From contig NZ_LR733817.1 in assembly GCF_902506165.1 (NCBI RefSeq), positions 682,001 to 746,000 on the forward strand: a DNA stretch of 64,000 nt. The letters run 5' to 3'. Source of the stretch: Bosea sp. 29B. Lineage in GTDB: Bacteria > Pseudomonadota > Alphaproteobacteria > Rhizobiales > Beijerinckiaceae. The position numbers were made by a program, and so were the translations under genes. Positions 16,579 to 25,814 of the stretch are shown piece after piece. A model generated the notes under the pieces. That model was not told the origin of the DNA and ran no database searches. It was given only the letters and a program-made list of their open reading frames with translations. Numbering within the stretch: position 1 is the first letter of the stretch; every line of letters starts with the position of its first letter.

Positions 16579-19500
16579 GCAATCGCTGGCGCATCGGCTT
16601 CGACATCGGCGGCACCTTCACCGACTTCATTCTCTATGACGGTCACGAGCGCTCGGTGCTCCTGCACAAGCGCCTGACCACGCCGCACGACCCGTCGGAA
16701 GCCGCACTGATCGGCCTTGGCGAACTCGTCGAGATGGCCGGAATCACGCTCGCCGATGTCGGCGACATCGTTCATGGGACGACCCTCGTCACCAACGCCG
16801 TGATCGAGCGTAAGGGCTCCAGGCTCGGCCTGATCACCACCAGGGGCTTCCGCGACATCCTCGAAATGGGGACCGAGCAGCGCTACGACATCTACGATCT
16901 CTTTCTGACCTTCCCTGATCCCCTGGTCTCGCGCGAGCATCGCCTCGAAGTGCCCGAGCGCATGGACCGCGACGGCAAGGTCGTGACCGCGCTCGATGCC
17001 GAGGCCGTCCGCAAGGCCGCTCGGGAACTCGCGGCCGCCGGCTGCGAGGCGATCGCGATCTGCTTCCTCAACAGCTACCGCAATCCCGCCCATGAGCAGG
17101 AAGCCGGCCGCATCGTACGTGAGACCTGCCCTGAGCTGACCGTCTCGCTGTCGAGCGAGGTCGTCGCCGAGATCTGGGAGTACCAGCGCTTCGTCACCAC
17201 CGCCGCGAACGCCTATGTCCAGCCGCTGATGCGGCGCTATCTGGAGCGGCTGGAGCGCGAGCTCGCCGCCCGCTCCTTCACCGGCGCGCTGCGGCTGATG
17301 CATTCGGCCGGCGGCCTGGTCTCACCCGAGACGGCGCGCACCTTCCCGATCCGCCTGCTCGAAAGCGGCCCGGCCGGCGGCGGCCTTGCCACGGCCCTGT
17401 TCGGCGAGCTCGCCGGCCATAAGGACGTGATCTCCTTCGACATGGGCGGCACCACAGCCAAGGCCTGCATGATCGAGGATGGCCGCGCCGAGATTGCACC
17501 GATGCTCGAAGCCGGCCGCGTCAACCGCTTCGCCAAGGGCTCCGGCCTGCCGATCAAGGCGCCGGTGATCGACATGATCGAGATCGGCGCCGGCGGCGGC
17601 TCGATCGCGGCGATCGACGAGGTCGGCCTGCTCAAGGTCGGCCCGCATTCGGCCGGCTCCGATCCCGGCCCGGCCTGCTATGGCATGGGCGGGACCAAGC
17701 CGACCGTGACCGACGCCAATCTCGTGCTCGGCTATTACGATCCGAAGTTCTTCCTCGGCGGGCGCATGGCGCTCGATCTCGACGCGGCGCGCAAGGCCGT
17801 CTCGACTGTCGCCGAGCCGCTCGGCCTCTCGATCGAGGAGGCCGCCTGGGGCATCCACAAGGTCGTGGTCGAGAGCATGGGCGCGGCTGCCCGCGTCCAT
17901 CTTGTCGAGAAGGGCAAGGACCCCCGCCATTACGCGATGGTGGGCTTCGGCGGCGCCGGTCCCGCCCATGCCGTCGACGTCGCCCGCGTCCTCGGCGTCA
18001 AGCAGGTCATCATCCCGCCGGCCTCAGGTGCCGCTTCGGCACTCGGCTTCCTTGCCGCACCGCTCTCCTTCGATCAGGTGCGCTCGCTGCCGGTCGAGTT
18101 CTCCGAAGGCTTCGATGCCGCCGCGGTCAACCGCGTGCTGACCGAACTGGAAGAGGAAGGCCGCAAGCACCTGATCGAGGCCGGCGTGAAGCTCGCCGAC
18201 GTCACGGTCGAGCGCTCGGCCGACATGCGCCTCGTCGGCCAGATGCACGACATTTCCGTGCCGCTGCCCTCAGGCGCGATCGACGCGTCGAGTCTGGAGG
18301 CGATCCGCGCCGCCTTCAGCAAGGCCTATTCGGCGCGCTACACCTCGGTCTACGAAGGCGCGCGGCTGGAGGCGATCAACTTCCGCGTCCGCTGCGCCGG
18401 CCCGGTGCCGACGCTCTCCCTCTCCGGTGCGGCCGGCGGCGGCGACGCCACGGTGAAGGTCAAGGGCAGCCGCCGCGCCTGGTTCGAAGGTGGCTGGAGC
18501 GAGGCGGAGGTCTATGACCGCTACGCCTTGCGCTCCGGCGACACCATCAGCGGCCCTGCGATCATCGAGGAGCGCGAGGCGACCACGATCGTCCCGCCTG
18601 GCGACAAGGTCACGATCGACGATGTCCTGAACCTGATCATCCATGTCGGCCAGGCCAACGCGGCCGAGACCACCATCACCGCCGACATGCCGCTTGCCGA
18701 AGCCGCCCGCCGCATCGAGGCCGATCCGATCTCGCTGGAGATCATGTGGAGCCGGATGATCAACGTCGTCGAGGAGATGTGGCTGACCGTCTGCCGCACC
18801 GCCTTCTCGCTGGTGATCTCGGAAGCGCAGGACTTCGCCTGCGAGCTGCTCGATCCCGAAGGCGAGACCCTGGCGCACTCGCCGCGCGCCATGCCGGTCT
18901 TCAACCTGACCCTGCCGCGGGCGGTCAAGGCTCTGCTGGAGCGCTACCCGGCCGAGACGCTGAAGCCCGGCGACGTCTTGATCACCAACGATCCCTGGCT
19001 CTGCGCCGGCCATCTCTTCGACATCGCCATCGTCACCCCGGTCTTCCTCGGGAACCGCGTCGTCGGCCTGATGGGCACGGTCGGCCATGTCTCCGACATC
19101 GGCGGCACCAAGGATTCGCTGCGGGCCCGCGAGATCTACGAGGAAGGCTTCCAGATCCCGCCGATGAAGCTCTACGAGGCCGGCAGGATCAACGAGACGC
19201 TGGTCCGGCTGCTGGCTGAGAACGTCCGCAATTCCGAGCAGGTGCTCGGCGACCTCCATTCCTTCGTCGCCGCGAACGCGATCGGCGCCGAGCGGCTGCA
19301 GTCCTTCCTCACCGATTACGGCATGCAGGACCTGTGCGCCCTCGCCCATGTCGTGCAGAGCCGCTCCGAGAAGGCGATGCGCGAGGCGATCCGGGCGCTG
19401 CCGGACGGCGTCTATCACGGCACCGTCTCGAACAACCCGCTCGGCACGCCGATGACCTATCCGCTGGCGCTGACGGTCAAGGACGACACCATCCATCTCG

Positions 19501-20423
19501 ACTTCGCCGGCGCGCCGCCGCAGCTGCCGCAGGGCGGGCTGAACTGCACGCTCAACTACACGATGGCGCACGCTACCTACCCGCTGAAATGCATGCTGAC
19601 GCCGTCGGTGCGCGGCAACGCCGGCTGCTACCGCGCCTTCTCGATCGATGCGCCCAAGGGCTCGATCCTGAACTGCGACAAGCCGCTGGCGGTCAATTTG
19701 CGCACCCGCACCGGCTGGTACCTGGCGCCGAACATCTTCCGCGCCCTGTCGCAGGCGGCGCCGAAGCAGGTGCAGGCCTTCACCGGCCTGCCGGTGGCGG
19801 CGAGCGTCTATGGCCGCGACCAGGCCGGCGACACCTATTCCGACATGCTCTTCGTCGGCGGCGGCCAGGGCGGCTCGGCCCATGGCGACGGCAAGTCGGG
19901 CCTGCTCTACCCGACCTCGGCGGCCAACACCTCGATCGAGACCTTCGAATCACGGGTGCCGGTGCTGGTGGTCGAGAAGACCTATCTGACCGACTCCGGC
20001 GGCGCCGGCCGCCAGCGCGGTGGCCTCGGCCAGCGCGTTCGCCTGCGCAAGCTCTCCGATGACGGCCTGCCGACGCTGGTCTCGCTCTATCCGGAAGGGG
20101 TCAACAACCCGATCCCGGGCCTGTTCCAGGGCAAGGCCGGCGGCGGCGCCTCCGGTCGGGTCATCGACGAGCAGGGCCATGTGCTGAAGGACGTCGGCAC
20201 CGGCGAGCTCGTCCAGGTCAAGCAGCCGCACGAGATCGTCGAGCTCGTGCTCGCCGGCGGCGCCGGCTACGGCCCGGCTTCGGAGCGCTCCCGCGAAGCG
20301 ATCGCCCGCGACATCGCGCTTGGCCTCGTCTCGCCGGAAGCGGCCAGGCGCGACTACGGCATGCATGCCGCCCATGCCTCCCAGGATGTCGGCGAAGCCA
20401 AGACCGGCATCCTTGTTGCCTGA
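16575..20423 (+). CDS. Fused hydantoinase/oxoprolinase (HyuA-HyuB)
   Basis: 1282-residue ATP-dependent amidohydrolase with both halves in one chain, the arrangement of 5-oxoprolinase. The HyuA half (about residues 1-690) opens with the ATP-binding GFDIGGTFTDFILYDG and has the second phosphate loop DMGGTTAKACMIEDG; the HyuB half (about 715-1270) opens with DPISLEIMWSRMINVVEEMW and contains ITNDPWLCAGHLFDIA. The joining region shows no frame break. Substrates of the family are 5-oxoproline, hydantoins or related cyclic amides; which one is used here is unknown. Co-transcribed with iclR (4-bp overlap) and followed by an OPT transporter, so it probably handles an imported oxo-peptide or lactam. 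Confidence 0.93.
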   Translation: MSNRWRIGFDIGGTFTDFILYDGHERSVLLHKRLTTPHDPSEAALIGLGELVEMAGITLADVGDIVHGTTLVTNAVIERKGSRLGLITTRGFRDILEMGTEQRYDIYDLFLTFPDPLVSREHRLEVPERMDRDGKVVTALDAEAVRKAARELAAAGCEAIAICFLNSYRNPAHEQEAGRIVRETCPELTVSLSSEVVAEIWEYQRFVTTAANAYVQPLMRRYLERLERELAARSFTGALRLMHSAGGLVSPETARTFPIRLLESGPAGGGLATALFGELAGHKDVISFDMGGTTAKACMIEDGRAEIAPMLEAGRVNRFAKGSGLPIKAPVIDMIEIGAGGGSIAAIDEVGLLKVGPHSAGSDPGPACYGMGGTKPTVTDANLVLGYYDPKFFLGGRMALDLDAARKAVSTVAEPLGLSIEEAAWGIHKVVVESMGAAARVHLVEKGKDPRHYAMVGFGGAGPAHAVDVARVLGVKQVIIPPASGAASALGFLAAPLSFDQVRSLPVEFSEGFDAAAVNRVLTELEEEGRKHLIEAGVKLADVTVERSADMRLVGQMHDISVPLPSGAIDASSLEAIRAAFSKAYSARYTSVYEGARLEAINFRVRCAGPVPTLSLSGAAGGGDATVKVKGSRRAWFEGGWSEAEVYDRYALRSGDTISGPAIIEEREATTIVPPGDKVTIDDVLNLIIHVGQANAAETTITADMPLAEAARRIEADPISLEIMWSRMINVVEEMWLTVCRTAFSLVISEAQDFACELLDPEGETLAHSPRAMPVFNLTLPRAVKALLERYPAETLKPGDVLITNDPWLCAGHLFDIAIVTPVFLGNRVVGLMGTVGHVSDIGGTKDSLRAREIYEEGFQIPPMKLYEAGRINETLVRLLAENVRNSEQVLGDLHSFVAANAIGAERLQSFLTDYGMQDLCALAHVVQSRSEKAMREAIRALPDGVYHGTVSNNPLGTPMTYPLALTVKDDTIHLDFAGAPPQLPQGGLNCTLNYTMAHATYPLKCMLTPSVRGNAGCYRAFSIDAPKGSILNCDKPLAVNLRTRTGWYLAPNIFRALSQAAPKQVQAFTGLPVAASVYGRDQAGDTYSDMLFVGGGQGGSAHGDGKSGLLYPTSAANTSIETFESRVPVLVVEKTYLTDSGGAGRQRGGLGQRVRLRKLSDDGLPTLVSLYPEGVNNPIPGLFQGKAGGGASGRVIDEQGHVLKDVGTGELVQVKQPHEIVELVLAGGAGYGPASERSREAIARDIALGLVSPEAARRDYGMHAAHASQDVGEAKTGILVA

Positions 20424-20469
20424 CGGATCAAACGGACAAGCCCACAGGGGCGAATGAGGGGACTGAGGC

Positions 20470-22143
20470 ATGACGACGCAAAATGACGGAGTGCCTCAGC
20501 GGCACCCCAGCCTGTTCGAGCCGGCGACGCTGGCGCTGATCGCGATCCTCTGCGTCTTCGGCGCGATCATCGGGATGCAACTGCTGGTCTCGCTCGGCAT
20601 TACCGCCAACACCTCGCTGATCGGCGCGCTCGCCGCCATGGCTTTGGCGCGCGTGCCGCTCGCGATCTTCGCGCGCTACCGATCGATCCATGTCCAGAAC
20701 CTGGCCCAGAGCGCGATCTCCTCGGCCACCTTCGGGGCGGCGAACAGCCTGTTGTTGCCGGTCGGCATCCCCTGGCTGCTCGGCCGGCCGGACCTGGTGC
20801 TGCCGATGCTGGCCGGCGCCTTCTTCGCCATGTTGCTCGACGCCTACCTGCTCTACCGAATGTTCGATTCCCGCGTCTTCCCGGCGACCGGCGCCTGGCC
20901 GCCCGGCGTCGCCGCCGCCGAGGCGATCAAGGCCGGCGACGAGGGCGGCCGCAAGGCGGTGCTGATGGGCGTCGGCTTCGTCACCGCGATCCTCATTGGC
21001 TTCGTCAAGGTACCGCTGGCCTGGATCGGTTTCGCTGGCTCGGCCGCGATGTCGAGTATCCCGATGTCCGCCTTCGGCGTCGCCTTTATCGGCAATATCT
21101 GGGCTCTGGCCATGTTCGGCATCGGCCTGCTGCTGCGCGGCTATTCCAGCCAGATCTTCGGCGGCCCGCTCTTCGAGACCATCATCCCCAAGGGCGACCT
21201 GATGGCCGCCTACATCCCGCACGGCTTCATGATCGGCGCCGGCCTCGTCGCCCTGCTCCAGGTCGGCCTCCTGCTCTTCCGCCGCGACGAAGCCCAAAAG
21301 CAGGCCGAGGCAGCCTCGGGCACCTCGGACGCCGAGGTGAAGCGCGCACTCGGGCTCGGCACGATCGGCTACCTCGTCATCGCCATCTTCATCGCGCTCG
21401 TCGGCGGACTGATGACCGACATGTCGATCGGCATGCTGATCCTGTTCGTGCTCTACGCCGCCTTCGCGGCCTATGTGCACGAGCTGATCGTCGGCCTCGC
21501 CGCGATGCATTCCGGCTGGTTCCCGGCCTTCGCGGTGGCGCTGATCACCCTGATCATCGGCATGCTCATCGGCTTCCCGATGCCGGCGCTGGCTCTGCTG
21601 GTCGGCTTCTCGGCCGCGACCGGACCGGCCTTCGCCGACATGGGCTACGACCTCAAGGCCGGCTACCTCCTGCGTGGCAACGGCGCCGACCCGGCCTTCG
21701 AGCGCGAAGGCCGCCGCCAGCAGCTCTTTGCCGCGATGTTCGCCTTCGTCGTCGCCGGCGCGGTCGTACTGGTCTCCTACCAGTCCTTCTTCGACCGGAA
21801 CCTCGTCGCCCCCGTCGACAAGGTCTATGCTGCGACGATCAAGGCCGGCGTCGCGCCCGGCGTCGCCTGGCAGCTCTTCCTCTGGGCGATTCCCGGCGCG
21901 ATCCTGCAATTCGTCGGCGGGCCGAAGCGCCAGATCGGCGTGCTCTTCGCCACCGGCCTGCTGATCAACTTCCCGATGGCGGGCTGGGCGGTGCTGGCCG
22001 GCATCCTCTGCCGGCTGGTCTGGGAGAAGCTGCGCGGCGCCGATGGCGAGGGCGACATGGAGGTTTTCGCCGCAGGCGTCATCGCCGGCGACGCGATCTT
22101 CTCCTTCTTCGACTCCGTCGCGAAGAACTTCAACAAGCCCTGA
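20470..22143 (+). CDS. OPT family oligopeptide transporter
   Basis: 557-residue integral membrane protein with about 14 hydrophobic segments, starting at an ATG 46 bp after hyuAB. Family-typical segments: NLAQSAISSATFGAANSLLLPVGIPWLLG, PATGAWPPGVAAAEAIKAGDEGG, GSAAMSSIPMSAFGVAFIG and GLLLRGYSSQIFGGPLFETIIPKGDLMAAYIPHGFMIGAG, reported here as positions rather than a single string (about residues 76-105, 136-155, 181-200, 215-245). OPT proteins are proton-coupled importers of small peptides or metal chelates. The pairing with a hydantoinase/oxoprolinase and AroM suggests import of a peptide-like or cyclic dipeptide-like substrate. Confidence 0.9.
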   Translation: MTTQNDGVPQRHPSLFEPATLALIAILCVFGAIIGMQLLVSLGITANTSLIGALAAMALARVPLAIFARYRSIHVQNLAQSAISSATFGAANSLLLPVGIPWLLGRPDLVLPMLAGAFFAMLLDAYLLYRMFDSRVFPATGAWPPGVAAAEAIKAGDEGGRKAVLMGVGFVTAILIGFVKVPLAWIGFAGSAAMSSIPMSAFGVAFIGNIWALAMFGIGLLLRGYSSQIFGGPLFETIIPKGDLMAAYIPHGFMIGAGLVALLQVGLLLFRRDEAQKQAEAASGTSDAEVKRALGLGTIGYLVIAIFIALVGGLMTDMSIGMLILFVLYAAFAAYVHELIVGLAAMHSGWFPAFAVALITLIIGMLIGFPMPALALLVGFSAATGPAFADMGYDLKAGYLLRGNGADPAFEREGRRQQLFAAMFAFVVAGAVVLVSYQSFFDRNLVAPVDKVYAATIKAGVAPGVAWQLFLWAIPGAILQFVGGPKRQIGVLFATGLLINFPMAGWAVLAGILCRLVWEKLRGADGEGDMEVFAAGVIAGDAIFSFFDSVAKNFNKP

Positions 22144-22148
22144 GAGAC

Positions 22149-22177
22149 AGAGGCCCCGGACCGATGCCGGGGCCTCT
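22149..22177 (+). terminator. Strong hairpin between OPT and aroM genes
   Basis: Perfect 11-bp stem AGAGGCCCCGG/CCGGGGCCTCT with a 7-nt loop, starting 6 bp after the OPT stop and followed only by TCTGTCC rather than a T run. It may end most transcripts or protect the upstream mRNA, lowering aroM expression relative to OPT. The aroM ribosome site AAAGGAGG lies about 10 bp beyond it. Confidence 0.55.
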
Positions 22178-22201
22178 TCTGTCCAAAGGAGGAACCTCGC
22201 C

Positions 22202-22873
22202 ATGGCCAAGCTCGGCACCCTCACCATCGGCCAGGCACCGCGCACCGACATCACGCCGATCCTCGATGCGGTGCTGGGCTCAGAGCTCCCGCGCCAACAT
22301 GCCGGCGTGCTCGATGGACTGTCGCGCGAGGAGATCGACCGTGACTTCGCACCCGAGCCCGATGGTGCGCTCCTGATCACCAAGCTGCTCGATGGGACCT
22401 CGGTCGTCATCGACCGCCAGCACACCGAGCGGGCCGCGCAAGCCAAGCTTTCCATGCTCGAAGCCGCCGGCTGCAGCACGATCCTGATGCTCTGCACCGG
22501 CCATTTCGCTAGCCTGCGGACGGAGCGCGCTCGATTGATCGAGCCGGACCGCGTCCTGCCGCCGACCGTCGCGGCACTGGTCCAGGATGCGCAGCTCGGC
22601 ATCATCGTGCCGCTCGCCGAACAGATCGCCTCGGAGGCCGGGAAATGGGGGCCGCTCGGCCGCGCCCCGATCTATGCCGCCGCCTCGCCCTATGGCGGCG
22701 ACGGCCTGACAGTCGCGGAGGCGGCTGAAGCCCTGGCCGAGCGCGGCGCCGACATCCTGCTGATGGACTGCATGGGCTTCGTCGAGCGCCATCGCCAGGA
22801 CGCGGCCGCAGCCGGCCTCCCCGTCATCCTGTCGAACGCGCTGATCGCCAAGATCGTCTCGGAGGTGGTTTGA
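22202..22873 (+). CDS. AroM family protein
   Basis: 223 residues matching the AroM family: opening GTLTIGQAPRTDITPIL, central ILMLCTGHF and C-terminal ADILLMDCMGF followed by PVILSNALIAKIV. The fold resembles Asp/Glu racemases (two cysteines, in LCTG and DCMG, at corresponding places), which hints at racemase or decarboxylase-like chemistry, although the function of AroM is not established. Start chosen at ATG 22202 behind an AAAGGAGG ribosome site; a longer frame from 22043 overlaps the OPT gene. AroM genes often travel with OPT transporters and hydantoinase-type enzymes, as here. Confidence 0.88.
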   Translation: MAKLGTLTIGQAPRTDITPILDAVLGSELPRQHAGVLDGLSREEIDRDFAPEPDGALLITKLLDGTSVVIDRQHTERAAQAKLSMLEAAGCSTILMLCTGHFASLRTERARLIEPDRVLPPTVAALVQDAQLGIIVPLAEQIASEAGKWGPLGRAPIYAAASPYGGDGLTVAEAAEALAERGADILLMDCMGFVERHRQDAAAAGLPVILSNALIAKIVSEVV

Positions 22874-22887
22874 GGACAATCAGCTGG

Positions 22888-22978
22888 CCGTCATTGCGAG
22901 CGCAGCGAAGCAATCCAGGGGCGGCAGCGCTCCACGTCCCCCTGGATTGCTTCGTCGCTACGCTCCTCGCAATGACGG
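22888..22978. repeat. Intergenic palindromic repeat (REP-like), convergent junction
   Basis: Two inverted arms of about 34 and 41 bp, beginning CCGTCATTGCGAG and meeting around CAATCCAGGGG, separated by a short loop; the right arm has a 7-bp insertion. This element type is common between genes in Bosea- and Bradyrhizobium-like genomes (knowledge, not checked here). It sits between convergent aroM and dioxygenase genes and could act as a two-way terminator. Confidence 0.8.
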
Positions 22979-23009
22979 TTCCAGCGATCCCATCTGATCG
23001 AAAGCCGCC

Positions 23010-23969
23010 CTACCCCTTCGCCCCCGGCGGCGTGCCGTGGGTGTGGAAGCTCTCGATCGTCTTCAACCCCCAGGCCTGGCCCTTCTTCCGCTCCTCTTCC
23101 GTCCAGGTCACCGTCTGCCAGTCGGGATCGAGGATCAGGCGGGCGCCGGCATTGGCGATCTCGACGCGGTTTCCGGCGGGTTCGTAGACATAGAGGAAGA
23201 AGGTCTGCTGCACCGCGTGCTTATGTGGGCCGGTCTCGATGAAGACGCCGTTCTCGAGGAAGAGATCGGCCGCCTCAAGGATATGCTCGCGCTGGTCGAC
23301 AGCATAGGTGACGTGGTGGAAGCGCCCGCGCGCCGGCGTGTGGTCGCGGGTATAGGCGATGTCGTAGCTCTTGTTGTTGACGGTGAACCAGCAGCCGCCA
23401 ACCTCGCCGGAATCGAGCACGATCTGCTCGGTGACGCGGCTGCCCAGCGCCTTCGGCATGAAATCGCGGATCGCCGCGACGTCCTGCGCCAGGAGGTTGA
23501 GATGGTCGAGCCGGCGCACGGCGCAGCCACGGCCATGGTTGCGCTGCGCCTGGTTCTTCAGGGCAGGCCGCTCCTTCTCGGGAGCGGCATATTTGTTGGT
23601 CCCGAAATAGATCTCGAAGACATGGTCGTCCGGATCGCGGAAGCGATAGGCCCGGCCATGGCCGAGATCGCCCTCGCTCCAGCCGATGCCACAGCCCATC
23701 GCCTCGATCGCAGCGACGCGCCGCATGAGCGCCGCCTCGCTTGAGGCGCGATAGCCGATATGGCCGACGCCGGTCGTCTTCGCCGCGGTGAGCTTCAGCG
23801 TGTGGAACTCGTAATCGTCCCAGGCACGTAAGTAGACGCTGTCGCCTTCGCGCCCGCTCTCCGTCAGCCCGAAGATGTCGACGAAGAAGTCGAGACTCTC
23901 CTGCGGCTTGTCGGTGAAGAGCTCGACATGGCCGAGATGCGCGATGTCGAAGCAGGGCTCGCTGCTCAT
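23010..23969 (-). CDS. VOC-family extradiol (catechol 2,3-dioxygenase-like) ring-cleavage dioxygenase
   Basis: 319 residues with two tandem VOC (glyoxalase-fold) domains, as in XylE/catechol 2,3-dioxygenase (about 307 residues). The Fe(II) ligands of the catalytic C-terminal domain are visible: His156 in RLDHLNL, His218 or His219 in RFHHVTY and Glu270 in GNRVEIANAG. Start at the MSSEPCFDIAHLGHVEL ATG, overlapping the MetE-like gene by 4 bp; a longer frame is a shadow. Context with GalB-, GalC- and GalD-like enzymes suggests it opens the ring of a carboxylated or trihydroxylated aromatic to a product leading to 4-oxalomesaconate, a job usually done by unrelated type II (LigAB/GalA) enzymes. 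Confidence 0.88.
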   Translation of the reverse strand: MSSEPCFDIAHLGHVELFTDKPQESLDFFVDIFGLTESGREGDSVYLRAWDDYEFHTLKLTAAKTTGVGHIGYRASSEAALMRRVAAIEAMGCGIGWSEGDLGHGRAYRFRDPDDHVFEIYFGTNKYAAPEKERPALKNQAQRNHGRGCAVRRLDHLNLLAQDVAAIRDFMPKALGSRVTEQIVLDSGEVGGCWFTVNNKSYDIAYTRDHTPARGRFHHVTYAVDQREHILEAADLFLENGVFIETGPHKHAVQQTFFLYVYEPAGNRVEIANAGARLILDPDWQTVTWTEEERKKGQAWGLKTIESFHTHGTPPGAKG

Positions 23970-25075
23970 CCCCAGACTTCCCTTGCGACTTCGAGGATGC
24001 GCGAGAGCTTGGCCCATTGCTCGTCCTCGGCCAGGACATTGCCTTCCTCGGTCGAGGCGAAGCCGCATTGCGGCGACAGGCAGAGCTGCTCCAGCGGGGC
24101 AAACTTCGAGGCTGCCTCGATACGGCGCTTGAGATTGTCCTTGCTCTCGATCTCGCCGAATTTCGAGGTCACCAGCCCGAGCACGACCTGCTTGTCGCCC
24201 TTGGGCAGGAAGCGCAGCGGCTCGAAGCCGCCGGAGCGGTCGTCGTCCCACTCCATGAAATAGCCGTCGACATTGATCTCGTTGAAGACCATCTCGGCGA
24301 CCGGCTCGTAGCCGCCGGAGGCGATGAAGGTCGACTTGAAATTGCCGCGGCAGGTGTGGGTGGTGATCTGCATGTCGGCGGGCTTGGCCTTCAGCGCCGC
24401 ATTGAGGACGTCGCGATAGATGAAGACCAGTTGCTCCGGATCGTCGCCGCGCTCGGCCAGCATCTTGCGCTGCTCGGGATCGCAGAAATAGGACAGGCTG
24501 GTGTCGTCGAGCTGCAGATAGCGGCAGCCGGCATCGTAGAACGCCTTGATCGCCTTGGCGTAGACCTTGCCGAGATCCTCGTAATAGTCCTCGATCCTGA
24601 GATAGGCGCTCGGATCGATCGCCTTCCGGCCACCGCGATAGTGCAGCATGGACGGGCTCGGGATCGTCATCTTCGGCACGCGGCTGGTCGTCGAGGCCAG
24701 GAACTTGAAATGCGCGAGATGCGGGTGGTCGACCGGGAAATCGAGCTTGCCGGTGACGCGGACCGCATGCCCCTTGGTGGTGACGCCCTTGAACTGGATG
24801 CCTGAATCGGTCTCGAAGCTGGTGACACCGGAAAGGCCGTCGAGGAAGTCGAAATGCCAGAAGGCGCGGCGGAACTCGCCATCGGTCACCGCCTGCAGGC
24901 CGACCTCCTCCTGCTTGCGCACGAGCTTCCTGATCTCCTCGTCCTCGATCGCCGTTAATTCGGCCTGGCCGATCTCACCGGCCGCGTGCTTGCCGCGGGC
25001 ATCCTTGACCGGCGCACTGCGCAGCAGGCTGCCGACCATGTCGCCGCGGAACGGCGGCTTCTGTCTCTGGCTCAT
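23966..25075 (-). CDS. Cobalamin-independent methionine synthase (MetE C-terminal)-like protein
   Basis: 369-residue COG0620/UROD-MetE-like TIM barrel, covering only the catalytic C-terminal half of MetE. Zn-binding candidates: His and Cys in TTHTCRGN and the later Cys in LSPQCGFAS; QLDDTSLSYFCD is also family-typical. Start at ATG 25075 (MSQRQKPPFRGDMVGSLLRS); the longer frame extends into the spacer. MetE proteins transfer methyl from methyl-tetrahydropteroyl-glutamate to a thiol. Short homologues like this occur in catabolic clusters, so here it may accept or donate a methyl group tied to the aromatic substrate (for instance O-demethylation) rather than make methionine. That role is inference. 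Confidence 0.85.
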   Translation of the reverse strand: MSQRQKPPFRGDMVGSLLRSAPVKDARGKHAAGEIGQAELTAIEDEEIRKLVRKQEEVGLQAVTDGEFRRAFWHFDFLDGLSGVTSFETDSGIQFKGVTTKGHAVRVTGKLDFPVDHPHLAHFKFLASTTSRVPKMTIPSPSMLHYRGGRKAIDPSAYLRIEDYYEDLGKVYAKAIKAFYDAGCRYLQLDDTSLSYFCDPEQRKMLAERGDDPEQLVFIYRDVLNAALKAKPADMQITTHTCRGNFKSTFIASGGYEPVAEMVFNEINVDGYFMEWDDDRSGGFEPLRFLPKGDKQVVLGLVTSKFGEIESKDNLKRRIEAASKFAPLEQLCLSPQCGFASTEEGNVLAEDEQWAKLSRILEVAREVWG

Positions 25076-25106
25076 GGCGTTTCCTTTCTTCGGTACTGTC
25101 GTTGGC

Positions 25107-25814
25107 TCAGGCAGCTGTGAGGCCGAGATGGCGCTCCAGCCGTGACGGGTCGGCGAGGAGCTCGGCACTCCCCGCGGCGAGGACGACGCGGCCGCGCTCG
25201 AGCACGATCGCCTCGTCGGTGAGCTCGAGGATCTTGCGGGCGTGCTGCTCGATCACGATCGCCGAGAGCCCCTCCTCGCGGACGAGGCGCTTCAGGGCAC
25301 GCAGCAATTCCTCGACGATGATCGGCGCCAGCCCCTCGGTCGGCTCGTCGAGCAAAAGAAGCTTGGGATTGAGCACCAGAGCGCGGCCGATCGCCAGCAT
25401 CTGCTGCTCGCCGCCGGAGAGCTGGTTGCCGAGATTGGCCTTGCGCTCGGCGAGGCGCGGAAACATCGCGAAGACGCGTTCCGTCGTCCATGCACCCGGC
25501 GTCGCGACGGCGGTCAGGTTCTCCAGCACGGTCAGCGATTTGAAGATGTTGCGCTCCTGCGGCACCCAGCCGATGCCGGCATGCGCGCGCTGCTCGGGCG
25601 AGAAGCCGGTGATGTCGCGCCCGGCCAGCGCGATCTTGCCGCCACGGCGGCGGGTGACGCCGATGATGCTGTTGACCAGCGTGGTCTTGCCGACGCCGTT
25701 GCGGCCGAGCAGCGCCAGCGAACGGCCCTCGGCGAGCGCAAGATCGATGTCGAACAGCACCTGGGCCTCGCCATAGCCGGCACTGAGGCGTTCGACCTTG
25801 AGGAGCTCAGCCAT
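25107..25814 (-). CDS. Branched-chain amino acid-type ABC transporter ATP-binding protein (LivF)
   Basis: 235-residue ATPase: Walker A GRNGVGKTT, signature LSGGEQQMLAIGRAL, Walker B LLLLDEPTEGLAP, switch His in VIEQHARKIL. The short length and the LSGGEQQML signature are LivF-type. Start at MAELLKVERLSAGYGEAQ, overlapping livG by 8 bp. It ends 31 bp before the MetE-like gene, so the uptake and catabolic genes are co-transcribed. Confidence 0.93.
   Translation of the reverse strand: MAELLKVERLSAGYGEAQVLFDIDLALAEGRSLALLGRNGVGKTTLVNSIIGVTRRRGGKIALAGRDITGFSPEQRAHAGIGWVPQERNIFKSLTVLENLTAVATPGAWTTERVFAMFPRLAERKANLGNQLSGGEQQMLAIGRALVLNPKLLLLDEPTEGLAPIIVEELLRALKRLVREEGLSAIVIEQHARKILELTDEAIVLERGRVVLAAGSAELLADPSRLERHLGLTAA

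Noticed and set aside
20428..22605. 725-codon open frame antisense to the OPT and aroM genes
   Set aside because: Low-complexity, His/Asp/Gln-rich translation with no recognisable domain; a mirror frame of GC-rich genes with strong family matches.
22888..22978. Possible insertion-sequence end or attachment site
   Set aside because: The inverted arms meet within 20 bp and enclose no gene; it matches an intergenic palindromic repeat, not a transposon end.
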